A DNA stretch of 12,338 nt, from positions 1 through 12,338 of the forward strand of contig JAITPL010000037.1 in NCBI GenBank assembly GCA_031289445.1. The letters are read 5' to 3'. Below are positions 1-6,546 of the stretch, one piece after another. The translations under genes and the position numbers were made by a program. The notes beneath the pieces are model-generated. The model was not told where the DNA came from, ran no database searches, and saw only the letters and a program-made list of their open reading frames with translations. This stretch comes from Tannerella sp. (GTDB taxonomy: Bacteria; Bacteroidota; Bacteroidia; Bacteroidales; Tannerellaceae). The first letter of the stretch is position 1, and each line of letters starts with the position of its first letter.

Positions 1-61
1 GCGACGGTCAAAGCGGAATTTTTCCGGGTGACAATAGCTCATTTCAGGTTTTTTTTCTGTT

Positions 62-100
62 AAAGGGCGGATTTCGATAGCGAAACCCGCCCTTTTTGTG
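62..100 (+). terminator. Hairpin terminator of an upstream gene, possibly bidirectional
   Basis: Bases 62-76 and 81-95 form a 15-position stem around a 4-base loop (ATAG), followed by a T-run on the + strand. In + strand RNA one pair is an A-C mismatch (71 against 86). In - strand RNA the same position is a G-U wobble, so the minus-strand hairpin is fully paired. The layout fits rho-independent termination of a + strand gene ending before or just inside the window, and it may work in both directions. All three + frames of bases 1-60 stop nearby (TGA 29-31, TAA 61-63, TAG 78-80). None gives a recognisable protein tail, so no partial gene is called. Confidence 0.75.
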
Positions 101-130
101 TTGCGCCGTGCATTATTAATAGCTTGGCGG

Positions 131-150
131 TGTAAGTAGATCTATTTACA
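131..150. promoter_or_regulatory. 20-bp palindrome, candidate operator
   Basis: TGTAAGTAGATCTATTTACA pairs with its own reverse complement at 9 of 10 positions; the only mismatch is base 136 against 145. Such length and symmetry with TGTAA/TTACA outer arms resembles binding sites of dimeric regulators. It lies about 135-155 bp upstream of the predicted promoter of the metal-type cassette, which is far for a simple repressor site. It could be an activator site, an operator for an unseen promoter, or chance. No regulator gene is present in the window. Confidence 0.4.
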
Positions 151-198
151 TCCATGCAATTACTAAGTTCGCTCTCATCGGTGATTCACGGCTGAAAC

Positions 199-242
199 GA
201 TTATTTTCACCGCATTTTTATTTGACATATCGAAAAATAATC
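199..242. repeat. 9-bp inverted repeat, 26-nt loop
   Basis: GATTATTTT (199-207) is exactly complementary to AAAATAATC (234-242). The stem is AT-rich and the loop is long, and no T-run follows, so this is not a terminator. It lies between the 131-150 palindrome and the promoter and may be a protein-binding site or mere AT-rich symmetry. Confidence 0.3.
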
Positions 243-283
243 ACTGTCTTTCCTCCGTAATAAACTTTTTCCATCCCTCGCAC

Positions 284-314
284 TTGTAAATCTCGAAAAT
301 TTCATGTAATTTTG
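284..314 (+). promoter_or_regulatory. Bacteroidetes-type sigma promoter of the metal-type cassette
   Basis: TAATTTTG at 307-314 matches the Bacteroidetes -7 consensus TAnnTTTG exactly. TTG at 284-286 sits 20 bp upstream, where the -33 TTTG element is expected. The start codon at 336 would follow a very short leader. Two TGTAA pentamers begin at 285 and 305, exactly 20 bp apart. The 20-mer 285-304 is a degraded palindrome (7 of 10 pairs) that shares outer arms with the 131-150 palindrome, so a regulator could bind between the two promoter elements. That last point is inference. Confidence 0.65.
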
Positions 315-335
315 CAGAACAATAGTGGACAAAAA

Positions 336-701
336 ATGAAGAAATGTAGAACATATAAGGCTTTTGCTGTGTGGATGCTTGCGGGTATCTTCATGTTGCC
401 TTATGTTGCAAAATCTCTTCACGGCATCGAAAACGACCCGCATCATGCTACCGCCGACTGTCCGCATCATAACGGCAAACACCACCATAATCATCCATGC
501 GACGACTGCACTTGCTGCAAGATTTGCCAGTTCACCGTCTTCCTCTATACAAAGACCAAGGTTGACGCCCCGCATCCCGTCGTTAGGGAGCTGAACACCC
601 GCATCATCACCGACTATACCGAAGAAATCCATATACCCTTTTATACAACCAACCTCCTGCGAGCGCCCCCTCACACATTAAACACGGTCGCGCCCTCATA
701 G
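336..701 (+). CDS. Small exported His/Cys-rich protein, putative metal-binding
   Basis: This 121-residue protein begins with a Lys-containing N-terminus and a hydrophobic segment at about 9-25 that reads as a signal peptide or membrane anchor. The middle is dense in potential metal ligands: Cys 42, 55, 58, 60, 61 and 64, and His 29, 36, 37, 44, 45, 49, 50, 51 and 53, ending in CCKICQF. The C-terminal part contains LRAPP (108-112). A membrane segment, a central CxxC and a late R-[AG]-P-P resemble DUF2946-type small proteins known next to TonB receptors, but membership is only suspected. The frame extends to a TTG at 312; the ATG at 336 is chosen because 312 lies inside the -7 box. It is first in a cassette with a TonB receptor (790) and a His-rich lipoprotein (2940). 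A role in metal capture or sensing outside the cytoplasm is inferred. Confidence 0.75.
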   Translation: MKKCRTYKAFAVWMLAGIFMLPYVAKSLHGIENDPHHATADCPHHNGKHHHNHPCDDCTCCKICQFTVFLYTKTKVDAPHPVVRELNTRIITDYTEEIHIPFYTTNLLRAPPHTLNTVAPS

Positions 702-730
702 CGGGAGCACGACCCCAAGGCGAGTATTTC

Positions 731-762
731 AACCCTTAACTTTCTCATCAGAGGGAAGGGTT
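731..762 (+). other. Intercistronic hairpin between the small gene and the receptor gene
   Basis: AACCCTT (731-737) pairs with AAGGGTT (756-762) around an 18-nt loop in the gap between the two genes. No T-run follows, and the sequence continues with GTTAACAGTTAA. This is unlikely to be a strong terminator. It may be a processing or stabilising element that sets the ratio of receptor to small protein, or chance. Confidence 0.3.
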
Positions 763-789
763 AACAGTTAATTCCGTAAACAAATAAAC

Positions 790-2943
790 ATGCATAACAG
801 AATTTATCCGGTTGTGTTCATGTTTGTATCCGTATTGTCGGCAAATGCCCAGGAGAAGGATTCCATCAAGACGATTGAACTGGACAGCGTTACAGTTACG
901 GCCGCGTCCTATCGGACAAGGGTCAATCGCAGCTCGACGCTTCCTGTTGAGGTCGCCGGGAAAGAATTTCTTCACTCGCATTTCACAGGCAATCTGATGC
1001 AGACACTCGAATATCTGCCGGGAGTACGTTCGATGGACGTAGGATCGGGCTTTTCCAAACCTGTGATTCGCGGTATGGGATTCAATCGCGTGTCGATGGT
1101 CGAGAACGGCATCAAGCAGGAAGGACAGCAATGGGGAAGCGATCACGGCTTCGAAATCGACGCTTTCAATATAGAACGTGTAGCGGTGCGCAAAGGCCCA
1201 TCTTCACTGCTCTATGGGAGCGATGCCATGGGAGGCGTAATCGAGATTACACAAACGCCTGCGCCTGAGAACAACGGTCTGCACAGCGAGGTATCCCTGC
1301 TAACCAAATCGGCTACGAACGCTTTGGAAGGCTCCGTGATGCTGGGTTTCAAACACGACGCCCTGTACGCCAAACTGCGCTATTCCGAGAAGCATTTTGC
1401 CGACTACCGGATACCGGCAGATACGATTGTCTATCTCACACAACAGATACCTGTTTACAACCATCGTCTGAAGAATACTGCGGGTCTGGAACGCGACGTC
1501 AACTTCTACGCCGAGTTTCGTCAGGGACGCTATTCGTCCGGCTATGCCTTCAGCGATACGTACCAGAAGACAGGTTTCTTCCCCGGCGCACACGGCATTC
1601 CCGACGTTTCGCGCGTCCGTGACGATGGCGACAGTCGCAATATAGAGCTGCCTTTCAGTCTTGTGAATCATCTCAAAGCAAGCTCGCGTCAGCAATATTT
1701 TTGGGATAACGTTGCAGGTACGGTAGATATTGGATTTCAGAACAACCATCGCGAAGAATGGAGTCAATTCCATACGCATTACGGCTCGCAACAGCCGCCA
1801 ACGGTCGCGCCCGACAAGGAATTGCAGTTTGCGCTCAATACTTTCAGCGCCTCGGCCAAACTGCGCTCGCTTGCTTGCGGCGATTTCGTGAACACCCTCG
1901 GCAGCGATTTCCAGTATCAGCAAAACCGTATCGACGGCTATTCGTTTCTACTGCCCGAATACGACCGCCTGACTGCCGGCCTGTTTGCCTTGAGCGAGCG
2001 GCAACTATCGACGCAGCTGTCTGTAAGCGGAGGCGTCCGCTATGATTACGGAAAAATCAACATTTCGGCTTATAGCGATCCCTATCTGAATCAGTATCTG
2101 CACGAAATGGGTTATAATGATGAGCTGACGGAACAGTACCGGTGGCGAAGTTATCCTGTTGACCGCTCGTTCGGCAACTTCTCCGGCTCGCTTGGCATAG
2201 TCTGGAATCCTGCCGCGCATCATTCGTTGAAAGCGAATATAGGTAGCAGTTTCCGCTTGCCGGGGGCTAACGAACTTGCCGCTAATGGCGTTCATCACGG
2301 TACATTCCGCCACGAACAGGGCGAGACCGCTCTTTCATCCGAAAGAGGCTGGCAGCTTGACGGATCATATATCTTTGACAATCAAGATATTTCGCTCTCT
2401 GCCGCATCATTCTTCAGCAGCTATGACAACTACATTTATCTGAAACCCACCGGCGAGTGGTCTGTACTGCCACATGCAGGGCAGATTTACCGCTATACCG
2501 GCGCCGAAGCAGTCTTTGCAGGCGCAGAGGTTTCGCTCGATGCACGTCTGCTGAAAGTCCTGAAATATTCTATTGCGGGCGAGTATGTTTACACTTACAA
2601 CCGGACCGAGCGGACGCCTTTGAGCTTCTCTCCTCCGGCTTCGTTGCGCAACACTCTCTCGCTGAATATCAAGAACTTTCAGGTTTATACCGAAATGTAT
2701 AACATAGCCGCTCAAAACAGGGTAGCAAAAAACGAGAGCCGCACTCCCGGCGCCGAGCTGTTTAATCTCGGCGGCAGTATCTCCGTACCGTTCGCAGGCG
2801 CCGCCGTCGAGTTGTCGCTTTCGCTGCGCAACCTGTTTGATACCAAATACTTCAATCACCTCAGTTTCTACCGGAAAGTCGAAATTCCCGAGCCGGGACG
2901 CAATCTGACGGTCAAAATCACAATTTACAATTCAAAATTATGA
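790..2943 (+). CDS. TonB-dependent outer-membrane receptor, putative metal uptake
   Basis: The 717-residue product is an outer-membrane transporter driven by TonB/ExbB/ExbD. A signal peptide covers about residues 1-20 (SANA before QEKD). A TonB-box-like segment, LDSVTVTA, is at 31-38. The plug follows at about 40-155, with LPGVR (76-80), VIRGMGFNR (92-100) and the plug end GPSSLLYGSDAMGGVIEI (136-153). The rest is the 22-strand barrel, with a final NLFDTKYF segment. It lacks the CarboxypepD_reg-like N-terminal domain of SusC-type glycan receptors, so a small ligand is more likely. The segment ELAANGVHHGTFRHEQGE resembles a conserved region of ZnuD-like metal receptors. With His-rich neighbours on both sides, zinc or copper is the best guess; siderophore or cobalamin is not excluded, though no cobalamin riboswitch was seen. 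The protein ends ITIYNSKL rather than with the usual terminal aromatic. The stop overlaps the next start (ATGA). Confidence 0.93.
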   Translation: MHNRIYPVVFMFVSVLSANAQEKDSIKTIELDSVTVTAASYRTRVNRSSTLPVEVAGKEFLHSHFTGNLMQTLEYLPGVRSMDVGSGFSKPVIRGMGFNRVSMVENGIKQEGQQWGSDHGFEIDAFNIERVAVRKGPSSLLYGSDAMGGVIEITQTPAPENNGLHSEVSLLTKSATNALEGSVMLGFKHDALYAKLRYSEKHFADYRIPADTIVYLTQQIPVYNHRLKNTAGLERDVNFYAEFRQGRYSSGYAFSDTYQKTGFFPGAHGIPDVSRVRDDGDSRNIELPFSLVNHLKASSRQQYFWDNVAGTVDIGFQNNHREEWSQFHTHYGSQQPPTVAPDKELQFALNTFSASAKLRSLACGDFVNTLGSDFQYQQNRIDGYSFLLPEYDRLTAGLFALSERQLSTQLSVSGGVRYDYGKINISAYSDPYLNQYLHEMGYNDELTEQYRWRSYPVDRSFGNFSGSLGIVWNPAAHHSLKANIGSSFRLPGANELAANGVHHGTFRHEQGETALSSERGWQLDGSYIFDNQDISLSAASFFSSYDNYIYLKPTGEWSVLPHAGQIYRYTGAEAVFAGAEVSLDARLLKVLKYSIAGEYVYTYNRTERTPLSFSPPASLRNTLSLNIKNFQVYTEMYNIAAQNRVAKNESRTPGAELFNLGGSISVPFAGAAVELSLSLRNLFDTKYFNHLSFYRKVEIPEPGRNLTVKITIYNSKL

Positions 2944-3419
2944 GAATATTCAAATATTTATTTACAGTAAGTTTCGCCATATCGGCGCTGAGTTTATCTA
3001 CATCATGTGATACGGAAAGCGACACCACGCCTCCTGTCATTAACCTCATCGAGCCTGAAAACGATGAACTGCTTCATATCGGAGGCGAGGTACATTTCGA
3101 GATGGAACTCTCGGACGACGAAGGGCTTAAATCCTACAAAGTCGAGATACACAATAATTTCAACAGTCATACTCACGAGCTTACCGTCCGCTCGGCCGGC
3201 GAAGACGAGAACACTACTCCCTTTGCCTTCAACAAGTCGTGGGATGTATCAGGCAAGAAAAACGCCTCGATACATCATCTTGAAATCGTCATCCCCGAAA
3301 ACGCCACGCCCGGTCATTACCATTTCATGGTCTATTGCACCGACGAGGCCGGCAATGAATCGCACGCAGTCCGCGAAGTCGAACTGAGCCACGAGGAAGG
3401 CGAAGAGCATGAGCATTGA
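2940..3419 (+). CDS. DUF4625-like His-rich lipoprotein
   Basis: This 159-residue protein has a signal sequence ending in a lipobox-like LSTSC, giving a lipidated Cys at 23. It is followed by acidic residues (CDTESD), which in Bacteroidota often mark lipoproteins exported to the cell surface. The rest reads as one beta-sandwich-like domain: TPPVINLIEPEN, a GGEVHFEMELSDDEGL segment and a C-terminal CTDEAGNES. This matches the general pattern of DUF4625 proteins. Histidines cluster in HNNFNSHTHE, IHHLE, GHYHF and the tail SHEEGEEHEH, suggesting metal binding. Its start overlaps the receptor stop by ATGA, so it is translationally coupled and probably made in proportion to the receptor. A likely role is a surface metal-binding partner of the receptor; no direct evidence for the metal is in the sequence. 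Confidence 0.85.
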   Translation: MRIFKYLFTVSFAISALSLSTSCDTESDTTPPVINLIEPENDELLHIGGEVHFEMELSDDEGLKSYKVEIHNNFNSHTHELTVRSAGEDENTTPFAFNKSWDVSGKKNASIHHLEIVIPENATPGHYHFMVYCTDEAGNESHAVREVELSHEEGEEHEH

Positions 3420-3420
3420 A

Positions 3421-3501
3421 TCCGGTAAGCGTAACGTGCACGGTCGCTGCATATTCCGCAATAGTGGATATGCAGCGCCGTAACCGTGAATTTTTACGGA
3501 T
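3421..3501 (+). terminator. Compound hairpin terminator of the metal-type cassette
   Basis: The core stem pairs CGCTGCATAT (3445-3454) with ATATGCAGCG (3468-3477), extended by CC/GG past a bulged T. An outer stem pairs CACGGT (3439-3444) with ACCGTG (3483-3488) across a 5-nt bulge. TTTTT follows at 3491-3495. A further outer match joins TCCGGTAA (3421-3428) to TTACGGA, with one extra G. The strong stem, T-run and position just after the lipoprotein stop support rho-independent termination, separating this cassette from the Bat operon. Confidence 0.85.
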
Positions 3502-3548
3502 TTGAATTAATTAAAATTATCTTATATTTATTTAACAACAAATCTTCG

Positions 3549-3577
3549 CTGTTTTCGGATAATAATTTATACATTTG
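3549..3577 (+). promoter_or_regulatory. Bacteroidetes-type promoter of the Bat operon
   Basis: TACATTTG at 3570-3577 matches the TAnnTTTG -7 box exactly. The -33 region is weak: CTG at 3549-3551 or the TTTT run at 3552-3555 is the closest approach to TTTG. Transcription would start near 3582-3586, giving a leader of about 50 nt before moxR that is very AT-rich and lacks a Shine-Dalgarno run. No operator symmetry was noticed. Confidence 0.65.
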
Positions 3578-3636
3578 CGCCCTGAAACAACGTATATTCA
3601 ATAAAAAATTTTATAAACAATAATTTTACTAATCTT

Positions 3637-4632
3637 ATGAATGAGACAGTAGATATCCGAGAATTGAACGAACGGATTGAAAGTAAAAGCGCATTTGCGA
3701 ACATGATTGTGACCGGTATGGGTCAAATGATTGTAGGACAAAAACATCTGATTGAATCCCTGCTGATAGGGTTGCTGTCGGATGGCCATATCCTGCTCGA
3801 AGGAGTGCCGGGACTGGCTAAGACGCTGGCTATAAAAACATTGGCTTCGCTTATAGACGCCAAGTACAGCCGCATACAGTTTACACCCGACTTGCTGCCT
3901 GCCGACGTCATCGGTACGATGATTTACAGCCAGAAGAACGAGGAGTTCAGCGTGAAGCAAGGGCCTATTTTTGCCAACTTCATACTTGCGGACGAAATCA
4001 ACCGTGCGCCTGCCAAAGTGCAGAGTGCGCTGCTCGAAGCGATGCAGGAGCGTCAGGTAACGATAGGCGAGACGACCTACAAGCTGCCTGAGCCATTCCT
4101 TGTGATGGCGACCCAGAATCCTATCGAACAGGAAGGCACCTATCCGCTGCCCGAAGCGCAGGTTGACCGTTTCATGCTCAAAGTAATAATCAACTATCCC
4201 AAAAAAGAAGAGGAGAAACTCGTTATCCGTCAGAATATCAGCGGCGAGAAGATTAGCATCAAGCCGGTTTTGAAGGTTGACGAGATTCTCGAAGCACGCA
4301 AGATTGTGCGCGAGGTCTATCTTGACGAGAAGATTGAGAAATACATCGTCGATATAGTATTTGCCACCCGCTTCCCGGTCGAATACGGCCTGAAAGACCT
4401 CACCAACATGATAGCCTTCGCAGCATCGCCCCGCGCCTCCATCAACCTCGCGCTGGCAGCCCGCGCCTACGCATTCATCAAGCGTCGCGGCTATGTCATC
4501 CCCGAAGACGTGCGCACCGTATGCCACGACGTCATGCGCCACCGCATAGGTCTGAGTTACGAAGCCGAAGCCAACAATCTTACTTCAGAAGAAATAATCA
4601 GCGAGATACTGAACAAAGTCGAAGTGCCTTGA
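3637..4632 (+). CDS. moxR: MoxR-family AAA+ ATPase
   Basis: This 331-residue cytosolic ATPase is of the normal MoxR length. Walker A is GVPGLAKT (56-63), and Walker B is ILADE (116-120) followed by INRAPAKVQSALLEAMQE. Sensor 1 is ATQNP (158-162), the arginine finger lies in QVDRF (175-179), and sensor 2 is SPRAS (264-268). All key residues are intact. MoxR ATPases are thought to act as chaperone-like remodelling factors on vWA-domain partners. Here it opens an operon encoding three vWA proteins (the DUF58 protein, BatA, BatB), only 4 nt before the DUF58 gene. The assignment to family is firm. The substrate is unknown, and the symbol denotes the family rather than methanol oxidation. Confidence 0.95.
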   Translation: MNETVDIRELNERIESKSAFANMIVTGMGQMIVGQKHLIESLLIGLLSDGHILLEGVPGLAKTLAIKTLASLIDAKYSRIQFTPDLLPADVIGTMIYSQKNEEFSVKQGPIFANFILADEINRAPAKVQSALLEAMQERQVTIGETTYKLPEPFLVMATQNPIEQEGTYPLPEAQVDRFMLKVIINYPKKEEEKLVIRQNISGEKISIKPVLKVDEILEARKIVREVYLDEKIEKYIVDIVFATRFPVEYGLKDLTNMIAFAASPRASINLALAARAYAFIKRRGYVIPEDVRTVCHDVMRHRIGLSYEAEANNLTSEEIISEILNKVEVP

Positions 4633-4636
4633 TTCT

Positions 4637-5506
4637 ATGGAAACGAACGAACTTCTCAAGAAAGTAAGGAAGATTGAGATTAAGACGCGGGGACTGTCGC
4701 GCAATATCTTTGCAGGCGAGTACCATTCGGCCTTTAGGGGACGCGGTATGGCCTTCAGCGAGGTGCGCGAGTATCAGTTTGGCGACGACATACGCGACAT
4801 CGACTGGAACGTAACAGCCCGCTATGCGCGCCCCTACGTGAAAGTATATGAAGAAGAGCGCGAACTGACCGTCATGCTGCTTATCGACGTTTCGGGGAGC
4901 AAGAATTTCGGCACCAAAAACATGATGAAAAATGAGATGACAACCGAGATAGCCGCTACTCTGGCTTTCTCGACCATCCAAAACAATGACAAGATAGGCG
5001 TCATCTTTTTTTCGGACAGGGTAGAGAAATTTATTCCCCCGCAGAAAGGCCGCAAGCACATCCTTTATATCATCCGCGAACTGCTCGATTTTCAGCCCCA
5101 AAACAACAAGACCGACATATCGCAGGCCTTGAAGTATCTTACGAACGCTATCAAAAAGCGCTGTACTACTTTCCTTATATCGGATTTTATCGACAGGGGA
5201 AATTATTCGGATGCGCTGACTATCGCCAATCGCAAGCATGATGTTGTAGCCATTCAGGTTTATGACCGTCGCGAAACCGAACTTCCGCCTGTAGGACTGA
5301 TAAAGATGCGGGATGCAGAGACCGGACGCGAGCGGTGGATTGACACTTCGTCCTCCGGCACGCGACGCACTTATAGCGCGTGGTGGCAGCGTCGGCAGGA
5401 CGAGATGGCACAGGCATTCAACAAGTGCCGCGTCGATTCGGTATCTATTCGCACCGAAGACGATTATGTTAAATCATTGCTCGCATTGTTTCATAAACGA
5501 AATTAA
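4637..5506 (+). CDS. DUF58 / vWA-like protein, MoxR partner
   Basis: The 289-residue protein carries the DUF58 signature around 41-66 (SEVREYQFGDD, IRDIDWNVTARYARP), followed by a vWA-like fold. The metal-adhesion (MIDAS) residues appear intact: DVSGS at 84-88, Thr159 in NNKTD and the LISDF strand at 180-184. No signal peptide or membrane span is seen, so it should be cytosolic. Gene order moxR-DUF58 is a widespread pairing, and the protein is a probable direct partner of the ATPase. It may link the ATPase to the membrane proteins encoded downstream. It is separated from moxR by 4 nt and from the next gene by 8 nt. The biochemical activity is not known. Confidence 0.92.
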   Translation: METNELLKKVRKIEIKTRGLSRNIFAGEYHSAFRGRGMAFSEVREYQFGDDIRDIDWNVTARYARPYVKVYEEERELTVMLLIDVSGSKNFGTKNMMKNEMTTEIAATLAFSTIQNNDKIGVIFFSDRVEKFIPPQKGRKHILYIIRELLDFQPQNNKTDISQALKYLTNAIKKRCTTFLISDFIDRGNYSDALTIANRKHDVVAIQVYDRRETELPPVGLIKMRDAETGRERWIDTSSSGTRRTYSAWWQRRQDEMAQAFNKCRVDSVSIRTEDDYVKSLLALFHKRN

Positions 5507-5514
5507 GAAAAACG

Positions 5515-6546
5515 ATGATTATCAGAAAGTTTCATAGCATATTATTACTTACGGTCTTGCTTGCCGCCGTGCAAGCAGGAACATCCGCCTACGCCCAGCT
5601 GCCTACGCTTGTGGATGTGAAGATTGAGGTCGCCGATATTATGATTGGCGAGCAGACCGTTATACATCTCAGCGTTACGACCGACCGCGACCGGCAGGTG
5701 CTCGTACCCCTGCCTCCGCCCGGCGAGCTACTGACCGAAGGCGTTGAGGTACTGCGGATTACGCCGCCGGATACGGTCGATATAAAGAACAATCGCGTCT
5801 CTATCAACTACGACCTGCTGATAACCTCATTCGATTCGGCTCTCTATCTGCTGCCGTCGTTTATCGCTATCGACGGTCGCGATACAATCCGCTCGGAGCA
5901 GGTGGCGCTAAAGGTTACACCTCCCGAAGTCAACCTCGACGCACCGGATGAATACTACGATATTAAGGCCGTTTGGAAGCCGCCGTTCGTGCTTGCCGAC
6001 TACTATCCGCTGATTTTCGGCATACTCTTTGTACTGCTCCTCGCGGGCGCGGCATACTATTACTACAAACGCTGGCGTCGCCGTCCCGCACGCTCCGAAG
6101 GAGGCAAGCGCGTACCGCTGTTGCCGCCTCACGAGCAGGCTATCAAGGAACTTAACGAGATACGCGAACGCAAACTATGGCAACAAAGTCGCTTCAAGGA
6201 TTATTACACCGAGATAACCGACACGCTAAGACGTTATATGACAGCGCGTTACGGCTTTGAAGCTATGGAGATGACTTCGTCCGAAATACTCGACCTCATA
6301 GAGGAAGAAGAAAAGGGTAACAAAGATGTATTGCATGTATTGAAGCAGATACTGCAACTGTCAGACTTTGTGAAGTTTGCGAAACTGCATCCGCTGCCCG
6401 ACGAGAACGATCTCAGTATGCGCAATGCCAATACTTTCGTGGACGGCACAAAGAAAGTGGCCGCAGTCGCTCCCACCGCAATTGCAGCGGCTTCGGACGA
6501 GTCCCCGCAACAACAAACTAACAAAGAAATAAACGAAACTATATGA
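5515..6546 (+). CDS. Single-span Bat-operon protein resembling a small BatD
   Basis: This 343-residue protein has a signal peptide (about 1-27, ending SAYAQ), a periplasmic beta-rich domain (about 30-160), one membrane span (about 164-184, flanked by the basic KRWRRR) and a cytosolic tail. The tail includes FKDYYTEITDTLRRYMTARY (227-246), MTSSEI (253-258) and LSDFVKFAK (282-290). The same order of FYEEVLRALWGYL, LTKDN and CEFARYAP occurs in the cytosolic tail of BatD further along the operon, so the two look like distant paralogs with a large difference in periplasmic part. Residues after about 315 are Ala/Gln-rich and probably disordered. The stop overlaps the batA start (ATGA), implying coupling. 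It is often annotated as hypothetical or DUF4381-like in Bacteroidota Bat operons. A role as a membrane adaptor between the cytosolic MoxR/DUF58 pair and BatA/BatB is inferred. Confidence 0.88.
   Translation: MIIRKFHSILLLTVLLAAVQAGTSAYAQLPTLVDVKIEVADIMIGEQTVIHLSVTTDRDRQVLVPLPPPGELLTEGVEVLRITPPDTVDIKNNRVSINYDLLITSFDSALYLLPSFIAIDGRDTIRSEQVALKVTPPEVNLDAPDEYYDIKAVWKPPFVLADYYPLIFGILFVLLLAGAAYYYYKRWRRRPARSEGGKRVPLLPPHEQAIKELNEIRERKLWQQSRFKDYYTEITDTLRRYMTARYGFEAMEMTSSEILDLIEEEEKGNKDVLHVLKQILQLSDFVKFAKLHPLPDENDLSMRNANTFVDGTKKVAAVAPTAIAAASDESPQQQTNKEINETI

Larger units (their letters stand above)
101..283. other. Non-coding leader region with two inverted repeats
   Basis: No credible gene is seen on either strand between the upstream terminator and the promoter at 284-314. 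A minus-strand open frame crosses 207-674, but it is antisense to the small gene at 336-701 and has no protein-like features. The stretch holds a 20-bp palindrome (131-150) and a 9-bp inverted repeat (199-207 with 234-242, loop 26 nt). It is AT-rich and typical of an upstream regulatory region. No riboswitch or tRNA was recognised. Confidence 0.6.

Noticed and set aside
1..60. Partial coding tail at the left edge
   Set aside because: All three + frames stop within about 80 bases and none gives a recognisable peptide; only the terminator supports a gene upstream.
312..335. Upstream TTG start for the small His/Cys-rich protein
   Set aside because: It sits inside the predicted -7 promoter box, and the ATG at 336 gives a normal signal-peptide start.
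3598..4542. Long minus-strand open frame of 314 codons
   Set aside because: It lies entirely opposite moxR and its promoter, has no recognisable domain, and is explained by the codon pattern of the sense gene.
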